The notes beneath the pieces are model-generated. The model worked only from the letters and a program-made list of their open reading frames with translations. It had not been told where the DNA came from and made no database searches. From positions 16,082 to 67,328 of the forward strand of contig DHNG01000003.1 in NCBI GenBank assembly GCA_002409405.1: a DNA stretch of 51,247 nucleotides. Reading direction: 5' to 3'. Source of the stretch: Flavobacteriales bacterium UBA5422. GTDB taxonomy: Bacteria > Bacteroidota > Bacteroidia > Flavobacteriales_D > Crocinitomicaceae. Shown piece by piece: positions 31,828-39,808 of this stretch. The first letter of the stretch is position 1. Every line of letters starts with the position of its first letter. The position numbers and the translations under genes are program-made.

Positions 31828-33069
31828 ATGTTAAAATTGAAGACAATGCGTGTTTTTTACAATCGGAATCTGTTCCCAACCCTTTTCACCTGTTTAATTA
31901 CATCAATGAGTTCGTTTGCACAAAACCTGGTACCGAATCCCAGTTTTGAGCAGGTGAACTGCCCGACCGGGTATACAGGGTTTCCTGCCCAGGTAGAAAC
32001 GTTTATGCACAACTGGTATTCAGCTACATGCGCCAGTCCCGATCCGATGACCAATTGCAGTTCAAATGCCAATACAAGCGTCCCGGATGTTTGGTTTGGC
32101 AATCAGACAGCACGAACAGGAACAAATTACATGGGATTAGGATTCTATGGAAGCTGGTATGAATATATTGGGGTTAAACTGACACAACCACTCATCAGCG
32201 GAGAAGTTTACCAGGTATCCTTTTATGTCAGTATGGCTGAACAAGTACGCTATGCAGCAGATGCATTGGGAATTTATTTTTCCACTTCTGAAATCCGGTG
32301 TTACAGTGGCTTTAGCGGTCCCGTCTTAACACATGTACCACAAGTAGTACAAGCAGCCGGTTTGTTTTTAACGGATTCTGTCGGATGGACAGCTATTTCC
32401 GGAACGTATACTGCACTCGGAGGAGAAGAATACATTGTAATCGGGTATTTCAAACCCTGGAATGTTAGCGCGCTTCAGGATATTGGAAACGGTGGTTTGA
32501 CACGTTGCTATTATTACATTGATGATGTTACCGTGGAAAAAATCGAACCGCTTTCCATTCCCATCACGTCCTTTGATGTGTCTGTTAACAGTGATAAAAC
32601 GGTTGACATACGATGGGAAGTATCTGATCACGATAAAAATTGTTCCTATACGCTTGAAAAAAGTACGGATGGATATACGTTTGAGTCCATTTACACCACT
32701 TCTTCCAGTGCATTTACAATGAACTTTACAGACCGGTTTGTATCCGGGCAAACGGCTTATTACCGGTTAAAAGGTCTTCATTGTGACGGAACCTATTCCT
32801 ACAGCGAGATCCGTACTGTTGACCTTCCTTTCTTATCCGTTGAATTATATCCCAATCCTGCCCGGGACGAATTAACAATCCGGACTCCACAGGCACAGAA
32901 AAACCCTGTGGAATGCTCGATCTATGATGCTTCAGGGCGAAATCTACAAACTGAAATCATTACATTTGATGTCCGGACAATTAGCATAGCACACCTGAAA
33001 AAAGGAATATACACGGTAGTAATCCGGAATGGAAATGAAACAATCACCCGTAAATTATCTAAAATTTAA
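31828..33069 (+). CDS. Cobalamin-riboswitch-controlled T9SS type A secreted protein
   Basis: 413 residues. A signal peptide ends near SSFAQ. Residues about 33-240 are the NPSFE-type beta domain (NLVPNPSFEQ, GEVYQVSFYVSMAEQVRYA, GGEEYIVIGYF, YYYIDDVTVE) also present in the OmpA protein at 21327. An FnIII-like module (about 243-330) and a T9SS type A sorting tail (338-413, VELYPNPARDELTI) follow. It should be exported to the cell surface. The upstream B12 riboswitch makes it B12-repressed, which suggests a role in cobalamin capture or a B12-replacing function; no known B12 protein resembles it. ATG at 31846 is an alternative start. Confidence 0.85.
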   Translation: MLKLKTMRVFYNRNLFPTLFTCLITSMSSFAQNLVPNPSFEQVNCPTGYTGFPAQVETFMHNWYSATCASPDPMTNCSSNANTSVPDVWFGNQTARTGTNYMGLGFYGSWYEYIGVKLTQPLISGEVYQVSFYVSMAEQVRYAADALGIYFSTSEIRCYSGFSGPVLTHVPQVVQAAGLFLTDSVGWTAISGTYTALGGEEYIVIGYFKPWNVSALQDIGNGGLTRCYYYIDDVTVEKIEPLSIPITSFDVSVNSDKTVDIRWEVSDHDKNCSYTLEKSTDGYTFESIYTTSSSAFTMNFTDRFVSGQTAYYRLKGLHCDGTYSYSEIRTVDLPFLSVELYPNPARDELTIRTPQAQKNPVECSIYDASGRNLQTEIITFDVRTISIAHLKKGIYTVVIRNGNETITRKLSKI

Positions 33070-33089
33070 CCCATTTAAATTAAATCGAC

Positions 33090-33476
33090 ATGACAACAGA
33101 AGAAAAAATCAAACAATCAGAGACACGTATTTTCAAAGCTGTTTTTCCCAACACAACCAATCATTATGATACACTATTCGGTGGAACGGCCATGCAGCTG
33201 ATGGATGAAGTTGCATTTATTTCGGCAACACGTTTTTCCCGGCAGCGGATGGTGACTGTGAGCAGTGATCGGATTGACTTTAAAAAACCGATTCCGGCAG
33301 GAACGATTATCGAATTGGTCGGGCGAGTGAGCTACCTGGGAAATACCAGCCTGAAAGTGAAGGTCGATATTTATGTCGAGCAAATGTACCAGGAACAGCG
33401 TGAAAAAGCTGTCAGCGGGGAATTTACATTTGTTGCTGTAGACGAAGAAAAACGACCGGTATCTATTACCTTCTGA
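33090..33476 (+). CDS. Acyl-CoA thioesterase, hotdog fold (YciA/BFIT type)
   Basis: 128 residues. VFPNTTNHYDTLFGGTAMQLMDEVAFISATRF is the signature of the YciA/cytosolic acyl-CoA hydrolase hotdog group: N and D of NHYDTLFGG position the thioester, and the helix follows. SSDRIDFKKPIPAGTIIELVGRV is the second conserved block. It hydrolyses short to medium acyl-CoAs in the cytoplasm. It starts 20 bases after the T9SS gene, so it could be on the same B12-controlled transcript, though its metabolic link is unclear. Confidence 0.9.
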   Translation: MTTEEKIKQSETRIFKAVFPNTTNHYDTLFGGTAMQLMDEVAFISATRFSRQRMVTVSSDRIDFKKPIPAGTIIELVGRVSYLGNTSLKVKVDIYVEQMYQEQREKAVSGEFTFVAVDEEKRPVSITF

Positions 33477-33492
33477 TACATTTTTGAATCAT

Positions 33493-34881
33493 TTATTCAT
33501 GTACAATTGTCACCTTTTCGGTGCGGATAAACTGTTCATGAATAATGACAACCTGATACTGTCCCTGCATCAGTTGCGCTGTTTGAATGGTGTTTACCCC
33601 TTCCGTCATCACTGACCGGAGCACCTGCTTACCTGTCGCATCCAGTAGGCGCACAACCGATTCACCTGCGGGAGCTGTTACCATCAGGTACATTCCTGCA
33701 GGATTCGGGTAAACCTGCACGAGCTCTTGCTTCGCATTCTCCAGTCCCAACGGATTTCCTTCGTTTCGCCAGATAATGTTACTCACCAATAAATCCATAT
33801 CTCCGTCGTTATCGAAATCAACTGCTTCGACAATACAATTCATAATATCCGCATGAATGGGTTGCGACAAAACAAAAGAACTATCTGTATTGGTGATCGC
33901 CAAGGTTGAAAAATGCTCCAGGAACAATTCATTCACACCCGCAATAAAAACATCCGGAATCCCATCCTGATCGAAATCGGCAACATCTGCTGCGGAAGGT
34001 TCTCCGAATACAGGAAAATTGGTTTGCGTCTCTGTAAATGTTTCGTCTCCGTTATTGAAATAAATAATCGTATAATTCGCTGCACTCGTACTATCCACCC
34101 CCGAAACAAACAAATCGTCCCATCCGTCGTTATTGAAATCAACCCAGTCAATCGTTCCCCGGCCACCAAAAAAATAGTTGTTTGTCAGTATGAATTGTCC
34201 GCTACCGATGTTTTTATACAAATACGTTCTTGAGAACGTTCCATCACCTGTCAAACTCAAATCCGGAAGTCCGTCATTATTAAAATCACACCATTTGATC
34301 TCACCGGCAGGCAATGCTTCAAATGATTGATTCACACTTGTAAAATTCAGATTTCCTTCATTTTTGAATAAAAGAACCTGGTTGTTAAAAACAGAATTGT
34401 AGCCCGACACCACAAAATCCTGAAATCCGTTTCCATCAAAATCTGCTATTGCAATACTTCCCGTCGAAAGTCCCGGAAGCGTATCAATCACATCAAATGT
34501 TCCGTCTCCATGACTGATATAAATGTTGAGTTCCGGTTCTCCGCTATTTAAATTCAATCCGGATGCAATTAAATCCTGGAATCCATCGTTGTTCAGATCT
34601 CCCCAGACAAGAGCCGGTGTATGCAACATTGGAAAAGAAGCTGCAGCAATAAATCCTCCCGGTGTATTTTTATAAATCGTGAAAATATCCGAATCGTGCT
34701 GTGTATTTGCTTGTGTAATGTAGGCAATGTCTTTTCGTCCGTCATTGTCAAAATCACCCCAGGCCGCTGCCCCGTAAGCACCTTTTTGAAGTGAATCCGC
34801 TTTTTCAAAATGCTGTGCTTGCAGCTTGATCGGAATCAATAGCAGAACGAATAAAAGCAGGTTAAAACGATTGTTAATCAT
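33493..34881 (-). CDS. Secreted FG-GAP/VCBS repeat protein with T9SS type A sorting domain
   Basis: 462 residues. A signal peptide ends near KLQAQ. Seven or so repeats of about 50 residues carry the calcium-binding D-x-D-x-D-G core (GDFDNDGRKDIAY, GDLNNDGFQDLIA, ADFDGNGFQDFVV, CDFNNDGLPDLSL, VDFNNDGWDDLFV, ADFDQDGIPDVFI, VDFDNDGDMDLLV), which fold as an integrin-like beta-propeller. The last 73 residues (from 390, VYPNPAGMYLMV) are the T9SS sorting tail. Probably a surface adhesin. Convergent with the thioesterase gene (16 bp). Confidence 0.92.
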   Translation of the reverse strand: MINNRFNLLLFVLLLIPIKLQAQHFEKADSLQKGAYGAAAWGDFDNDGRKDIAYITQANTQHDSDIFTIYKNTPGGFIAAASFPMLHTPALVWGDLNNDGFQDLIASGLNLNSGEPELNIYISHGDGTFDVIDTLPGLSTGSIAIADFDGNGFQDFVVSGYNSVFNNQVLLFKNEGNLNFTSVNQSFEALPAGEIKWCDFNNDGLPDLSLTGDGTFSRTYLYKNIGSGQFILTNNYFFGGRGTIDWVDFNNDGWDDLFVSGVDSTSAANYTIIYFNNGDETFTETQTNFPVFGEPSAADVADFDQDGIPDVFIAGVNELFLEHFSTLAITNTDSSFVLSQPIHADIMNCIVEAVDFDNDGDMDLLVSNIIWRNEGNPLGLENAKQELVQVYPNPAGMYLMVTAPAGESVVRLLDATGKQVLRSVMTEGVNTIQTAQLMQGQYQVVIIHEQFIRTEKVTIVHE

Positions 34882-35022
34882 CTGATTATTTTCAGCATAA
34901 GACGTAATGAAAGGTCAAAAAGTTGTTTGACTCCCCTTTTAACCAAAGAGACTTCAGCAACCGGAAAGCAGTAAATGAACCGGCAAAAAAACACGGTAGT
35001 TTCAACATCGCTACATAATTGT

Positions 35023-35030
35023 TATATTCG
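35023..35030 (+). promoter_or_regulatory. Putative -7 box of gcvT
   Basis: TATATTCG differs from TAnnTTTG at one base; the gcvT ATG is 15 bases downstream. Confidence 0.3.
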
Positions 35031-35045
35031 CACAAAAATTTAATC

Positions 35046-36131
35046 ATGAAGTACGTAACACTAAACGATAAACACATCGAATCAGGAGCTAAAATGGTTC
35101 CGTTTGCAGGATTCAACATGCCCGTTCAATACGAAGGGGTAAACATCGAACACGAAACGGTTCGCTCAGGTGTCGGAGTCTTTGATGTTTCTCACATGGG
35201 AGAGTTTTTAGTAACAGGTGAAAAAGCACTTGATCTGATTCAGAAAGTCGTTTCTAATGATGCATCTAAATTGACGGACGGAAAAGCACAATATGCATGC
35301 ATGCCGAATGAAACCGGAGGAATTGTGGATGACTTAATCATCTACCGTTTCAATGCTGAAAAATACTTACTGGTAGTCAATGCTTCCAATATTGACAAAG
35401 ATTGGAACTGGATCAGTAAATACAACGAGCACATCGGGGCAGAAATGCGTAACTTGTCAGATGATTATTCACTATTGGCAATCCAGGGACCAAAAGCAGC
35501 AGAAGCGATGCAATCATTGACAAGTGTAAAACTGGATGAAATTCCTTACTACAGTTTTGAGGTCGCTCCATTTGCAGGAATTGACCATGTCATTATTTCA
35601 GCAACAGGATACACCGGAAGCGGTGGTTTTGAAATTTACTGTAAAAACAGTGAAGTAGAACAAATCTGGAACAAAGTATTTGAAGCAGGTGCATCCTTCG
35701 GAATCAAGCCGATCGGATTGGCTGCCCGCGATACGTTGCGTCTGGAAATGGGATTCTGCCTGTACGGAAATGATATTGATGACACAACTTCTCCACTGGA
35801 AGCAGGATTAGGTTGGGTAACAAAATTTACAAAAGAATTCGTTAATTCTGACAACCTTCAAAAACAAAAAGAAGAAGGTGTGAGCCGAAAACTGGTAGCT
35901 TTTGAATTAGTTGACAGAGGGATTCCCCGTCACGATTACGAAATTACAGACGGGAACGGAACGGTCATCGGGAAAGTAACTTCAGGAACCATGTCTCCGA
36001 GTTTGAAACTGGGAATCGGGTTGGGATATGTTCCAACAGAATTGTCTGCATTGGATTCTGAAATTTTTATCAAAGTCCGTGACAAAGAACTGAAAGCAAA
36101 AGTGGTAAAAGCTCCTTTCTATAAAAAATAA
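35046..36131 (+). CDS. gcvT: Glycine cleavage system aminomethyltransferase (T protein)
   Basis: 361 residues. The T protein transfers the methylene of the H-protein-bound intermediate to tetrahydrofolate. The family marks are MVPFAGFNMPVQY, VGVFDVSHMGEF near residue 50, the folate-site stretch YTGSGGFEIYC and the C-terminal VTSGTMSPSLKLGIGLGYV. An ATG 27 bases upstream would add nine unlike residues, so 35046 is chosen. Other gcv genes are not adjacent. The next gene starts 2 bases after the stop. Confidence 0.96.
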   Translation: MKYVTLNDKHIESGAKMVPFAGFNMPVQYEGVNIEHETVRSGVGVFDVSHMGEFLVTGEKALDLIQKVVSNDASKLTDGKAQYACMPNETGGIVDDLIIYRFNAEKYLLVVNASNIDKDWNWISKYNEHIGAEMRNLSDDYSLLAIQGPKAAEAMQSLTSVKLDEIPYYSFEVAPFAGIDHVIISATGYTGSGGFEIYCKNSEVEQIWNKVFEAGASFGIKPIGLAARDTLRLEMGFCLYGNDIDDTTSPLEAGLGWVTKFTKEFVNSDNLQKQKEEGVSRKLVAFELVDRGIPRHDYEITDGNGTVIGKVTSGTMSPSLKLGIGLGYVPTELSALDSEIFIKVRDKELKAKVVKAPFYKK

Positions 36132-36133
36132 AG

Positions 36134-37600
36134 ATGAAAAAAGCCGCTGTCATTGGTGCCGGTATCGGTGGACTTGGCGCAGCTGTACGTCTGGCAAAAG
36201 CAGGTTACAAAGTAACTGTTTTTGAAGCCAATGGTTTTGCAGGCGGAAAAATAAATTCAAGAACACTGGGTCCCTATCGGTTTGATATGGGACCTTCTGT
36301 TTTTACATGCCCCGAATACGTTAAAGAATTATACGATCTGTGTGGAAAAGATTTCCGGGAGTTCGAATACCAAAAACTTCCCGAAACATTTACGTATTTC
36401 TTTCCCGACGGTCAGCAATTTAAACTCCCGAATCACCGGGAAGACTTATTAAATATATTGGTCAACGAATTGGGTGAAGACCGGAGTACCATCGAAAAGT
36501 ACCTTCAGAAAGCAGGAAAGAACTACCGACTAATTGCTCCGCTGTTTATTGAATCTTCCTTGCACAAATGGGGGCACCTGCTCAATAAGAACCTGTTGAA
36601 GGCTTTGTGGAACCTTCCATCCTACAAGCTCAATTCAACAATGGATCAGGAAAACCGTAACGCATTTAAAAATCCTAAAACGGTACAATTATTCAACCGT
36701 TTTGCCTCCTACAACGGAAGCAGTCCGTTTGAAACACCAGCCATGCTCAACATGATTTCTCACCTGGAGCTAAATGACGGAGCATACCTTCCAAAAAACG
36801 GAATGGTTCAGATTACTGAAAAAATCAAAGCACTGGCAATTGAACAGGGCGTTGAATTTGTATTCAATACGAAAGTAGACGAAATCATTGTACACAATAA
36901 AAAGGCAGTCGGTGTTCGATATGGCAGTACTACTTTTCACGCGGATGTGGTATTCTCCAACATGGACATTGCCTATACGTATACCAAACTCTTGCCAGGC
37001 GAACGGCATCCCCGGAAGATTTTAGCACAGGAAAAATCGAGCTCAGCAGTTGTATTCTACCTGGGGGTGCGAAAAACATTCAACCAGTTGGGAGTGCACA
37101 ACATCTTTTTCTCTGCGGATTACAAGGAAGAATACAAACATATTTTTCACAAAAAGGAAGTCTATCACGACCCTACCGTTTATCTGAACATTACTTCAAA
37201 AGAAGTTCCCGGCGATGCACCTGTTGACGGAGAAAACTGGTTTCTGATGATCAACGCGCCGATCAATACGGGACAGGACTGGCAGGAATACACCCAACGG
37301 GTTCGTACCAATATGATCGACAAAGTCAGTCGGTTTTTAGGAGAAGACATCCGTCCGTACATCGAAGTTGAAGAAGTAATGAATCCTGTATTGATTGAGG
37401 ACTGGTACAGCGGGAAGCAAGGTTCTATTTACGGCAATTCTTCCAATAGTAAATTTGCAGCTTTTTACCGGCACCCCAACTTCTCAAAACACATCAAAAA
37501 TTTATACTTTGTAGGGGTTACTGTCCATCCCGGAGGAGGTATTCCGCTGGCACTCAATTCAGCAAAAATTGCGGTACGCTGCCTGCTTGAATCGAAATAG
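36134..37600 (+). CDS. Phytoene desaturase-family carotenoid oxidoreductase (CrtI/CrtD-like)
   Basis: 488 residues. The FAD-binding dinucleotide fold opens with VIGAGIGGLGAAVRLAKAGY, followed by VFEANGFAGGKINSR and YRFDMGPSVFTCPEYVKEL. The C-terminal FVGVTVHPGGGIPLALNSAKIAV is the second FAD signature. FNRFASYNGSSPFETPAMLN recalls the CrtD branch (1-hydroxycarotenoid 3,4-desaturase) more than CrtI, but the exact step is uncertain. It makes carotenoid pigments at the membrane. It begins 2 bases after gcvT and must share its transcript; no other crt genes are in the window. Confidence 0.85.
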   Translation: MKKAAVIGAGIGGLGAAVRLAKAGYKVTVFEANGFAGGKINSRTLGPYRFDMGPSVFTCPEYVKELYDLCGKDFREFEYQKLPETFTYFFPDGQQFKLPNHREDLLNILVNELGEDRSTIEKYLQKAGKNYRLIAPLFIESSLHKWGHLLNKNLLKALWNLPSYKLNSTMDQENRNAFKNPKTVQLFNRFASYNGSSPFETPAMLNMISHLELNDGAYLPKNGMVQITEKIKALAIEQGVEFVFNTKVDEIIVHNKKAVGVRYGSTTFHADVVFSNMDIAYTYTKLLPGERHPRKILAQEKSSSAVVFYLGVRKTFNQLGVHNIFFSADYKEEYKHIFHKKEVYHDPTVYLNITSKEVPGDAPVDGENWFLMINAPINTGQDWQEYTQRVRTNMIDKVSRFLGEDIRPYIEVEEVMNPVLIEDWYSGKQGSIYGNSSNSKFAAFYRHPNFSKHIKNLYFVGVTVHPGGGIPLALNSAKIAVRCLLESK

Positions 37601-37653
37601 CCGGGCTCTTTTTAAAGGTAACGCGTATTTTACCCAACGATCAAAAAATTGTG

Positions 37654-37683
37654 AACAAGACGTGTAAAACTTGTTGTTTTTTT
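37654..37683 (+). terminator. Weak terminator after the carotenoid desaturase
   Basis: AACAAG (37654-37659) pairs with CTTGTT (37670-37675) around a 10-base loop, followed by GTTTTTTT. The stem is short and AT-rich, so the call is modest. Confidence 0.45.
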
Positions 37684-37707
37684 ACCCCTCAATTAAAGTA
37701 TATTAAC

Positions 37708-37715
37708 TAACTTTG
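37708..37715 (+). promoter_or_regulatory. -7 box of the Fur-STAS-purA operon
   Basis: TAACTTTG matches TAnnTTTG, 16 bases before the Fur-family ATG at 37732. No clear TTG at -33. Confidence 0.45.
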
Positions 37716-37731
37716 TGCTTTACCAAGCGTT

Positions 37732-38175
37732 ATGAGCAATCAGGACATACAAGAAGTCGTAAAAAACATATTTTCAGCATACCTTGAACAAAACGGACAC
37801 AGGAAAACACCTGAACGTTTTGCAATCCTTGCGGAAATTTATAGTTACCCGGGACACTTTGACGTAGAAACATTGTACATTAAAATGAAAAACCAGAATT
37901 ACCGGGTTTCAAGAGCTACACTGTACAATACCATCGAATTACTTCTTGCCTGTAATTTAGTCCGTAAACACCAGTTCGGTAAAAACATTGCCCAATTTGA
38001 GAAATCACACGGGAATAAGCAACACGATCATGTTGTTCTCACAGATACCGGTGAAGTTATTGAATTTTGCGACCCGCGCATTCAAACAATCAAATCAACG
38101 ATTGAAGAAGTGTTCGGTGTTGAGATTCAGCACCACTCCCTGTATTTTTACGCAGTCAAGAAAAAAGAAGATTAA
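37732..38175 (+). CDS. Fur family metal-responsive regulator
   Basis: 147 residues. The winged helix (about 20-85) has the Fur recognition region RKTPERFAILAEIYSY and YRVSRATLYNTIELLLACNLV. The metal-binding half begins KQHDHVVL, and EVIEFCDPRIQ is typical. The structural-zinc CxxC found after this histidine block in many Fur proteins is absent (LTDTG in its place). The metal sensed cannot be assigned. It heads a tight operon: STAS gene 8 bp downstream, then purA and OstA with overlaps, so it is transcribed with purine and envelope genes. Confidence 0.92.
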   Translation: MSNQDIQEVVKNIFSAYLEQNGHRKTPERFAILAEIYSYPGHFDVETLYIKMKNQNYRVSRATLYNTIELLLACNLVRKHQFGKNIAQFEKSHGNKQHDHVVLTDTGEVIEFCDPRIQTIKSTIEEVFGVEIQHHSLYFYAVKKKED

Positions 38176-38183
38176 CTCCTGTC

Positions 38184-38537
38184 ATGAACTTTAAAGCGGA
38201 ATTATCTGTAAAAGATACGGTTCTTATTGTTTCCCTTGAAGGAAAGGTATTGGAAGAATCTGTTCTGAAGCAGTTACTTTCAGATATTGATCGCCAACTG
38301 GGGGATGTAAAAGGAAAATTAATCATTGACATTGAAAAATTGGATTATATCAATTCAACCGGAATCAATTTTTTTATCAAAGCACTCACCAAAGCACGTG
38401 TAAAAAACGGAGATTTAATTCTGAGCGGCGCACAGGGAAGTGTCTTAACAATTGTACAGGTCTCAAAAATGAACGAGGTCTTCACAATGACTGAAACAAT
38501 AGAAGAAGCATTAACAATACATAACACAAAGAAATGA
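38184..38537 (+). CDS. STAS domain protein (anti-sigma factor antagonist type)
   Basis: 117 residues, one STAS domain. KLIIDIEKLDYINSTGINFFIKALTKAR holds the usual phosphorylation loop, with S58/T59 in NSTGI in the place of the SSG of SpoIIAA. This suggests control by a serine kinase, but no kinase or sigma-factor gene is nearby. It sits between the Fur gene (8 bp) and purA (ATGA overlap of 4 bp), so its expression is tied to both. Confidence 0.88.
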   Translation: MNFKAELSVKDTVLIVSLEGKVLEESVLKQLLSDIDRQLGDVKGKLIIDIEKLDYINSTGINFFIKALTKARVKNGDLILSGAQGSVLTIVQVSKMNEVFTMTETIEEALTIHNTKK

Positions 38538-39808
38538 AAGTAGATGTACTTTTAGGATTACAATGGGGCGACGAAGGAAAAGGAAAAATCGTTGACGTAT
38601 TAACACCCAAATATGATGTCATTGCCCGTTTCCAGGGAGGACCAAATGCAGGGCATACACTTGAGTTCGAAGGAATCAAGCATGTGTTGCACACCATTCC
38701 TTCCGGAATTTTCAGAAATGACGTGATGAACATCATCGGGAACGGTGTGGTAATTGACCCGGTAGTTTTTCAGAAAGAATTGGAAAAACTGGCTCCGTTT
38801 AACATTGATTACAAAAAGACACTGCTCGTTTCCAAAAAAGCACATCTTATTTTGCCAACGCACAAATTGCTGGACGCAGCTTCCGAACACTCAAAAGGAA
38901 AAAATAAGATTGGTTCCACATTGAAAGGAATCGGCCCTACATACATGGACAAAACAGGAAGAAACGGTCTTCGTGTAGGAGATATCTTCTCCCCTAACTT
39001 CAAAGAAAAGTACGATGCACTGGTTGAAAAACATCAAGGAATGCTGAAGCATTTTGAAGGTTTTGAATACGATTTGCCGGAATTGGAGAAGCCATGGTTT
39101 GAAGGAATTGAAGTATTGCGTGAACTGACGGCTATTGACAGTGAACAATACATGAATACAGCATTAAAATCCGGGAAGAAAATCCTGGCTGAAGGTGCAC
39201 AAGGAACATTACTCGATGTTGATTTCGGAACGTATCCGTTTGTTACTTCATCCAATACTGTGACGGCGGGAACATGCACCGGTCTGGGAGTTGCTCCTAC
39301 AAAAATCGGAAATGTCATCGGTATTTTCAAAGCCTACTGTACACGTGTAGGATCCGGCCCCTTCCCTACCGAATTAGACGATGAGGTTGGTGAATTCATT
39401 CGCCAGGAAGGACATGAATTCGGCGCGACAACAGGACGTCCGAGAAGAACAGGATGGATTGACCTTCCGGCACTGCGTTATGCAATCATGATCAATGGTG
39501 TAACGGAACTGTCAATGATGAAGGCAGATGTACTGGATAAGTTTGAAACCATTAAAGCATGTACACATTACATCATCAACGGAGAGAAAATGGATTATTT
39601 CCCGTTTGACATTAACGATGCGGAAGTAACACCTGTATATGAAGAAATCAAAGGGTGGAATACAGACTTGACAAAATTGACTAATTTTGCCGACGCTCCG
39701 CAAGCATTGAAAGATTATGTGACATATTTGGAACGAAATTTGGAAGTGCCCGTAACAGTAGTTTCGGTTGGACCGGACAGAACGCAAACATTGAATACAA
39801 AGAATTGA
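38534..39808 (+). CDS. purA: Adenylosuccinate synthase
   Basis: 424 residues. GLQWGDEGKGKIVD (D13 catalytic, K16 in the GTP loop) opens the protein; GGPNAGHTLEF, the IMP-site stretch GIGPTYMDKTGRNGLRVGD, and the ending VSVGPDRTQTL are all PurA marks. It joins IMP and aspartate with GTP to make adenylosuccinate, the first step towards AMP. Start overlaps the STAS stop (ATGA), and its own stop overlaps the TTG start of the OstA-like gene, so four genes form one unit. Confidence 0.98.
   Translation: MKVDVLLGLQWGDEGKGKIVDVLTPKYDVIARFQGGPNAGHTLEFEGIKHVLHTIPSGIFRNDVMNIIGNGVVIDPVVFQKELEKLAPFNIDYKKTLLVSKKAHLILPTHKLLDAASEHSKGKNKIGSTLKGIGPTYMDKTGRNGLRVGDIFSPNFKEKYDALVEKHQGMLKHFEGFEYDLPELEKPWFEGIEVLRELTAIDSEQYMNTALKSGKKILAEGAQGTLLDVDFGTYPFVTSSNTVTAGTCTGLGVAPTKIGNVIGIFKAYCTRVGSGPFPTELDDEVGEFIRQEGHEFGATTGRPRRTGWIDLPALRYAIMINGVTELSMMKADVLDKFETIKACTHYIINGEKMDYFPFDINDAEVTPVYEEIKGWNTDLTKLTNFADAPQALKDYVTYLERNLEVPVTVVSVGPDRTQTLNTKN

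Noticed and set aside
32368..32751. 127-residue minus-strand frame inside the T9SS gene
   Set aside because: It is a shadow of the secreted protein and shows no family motif.
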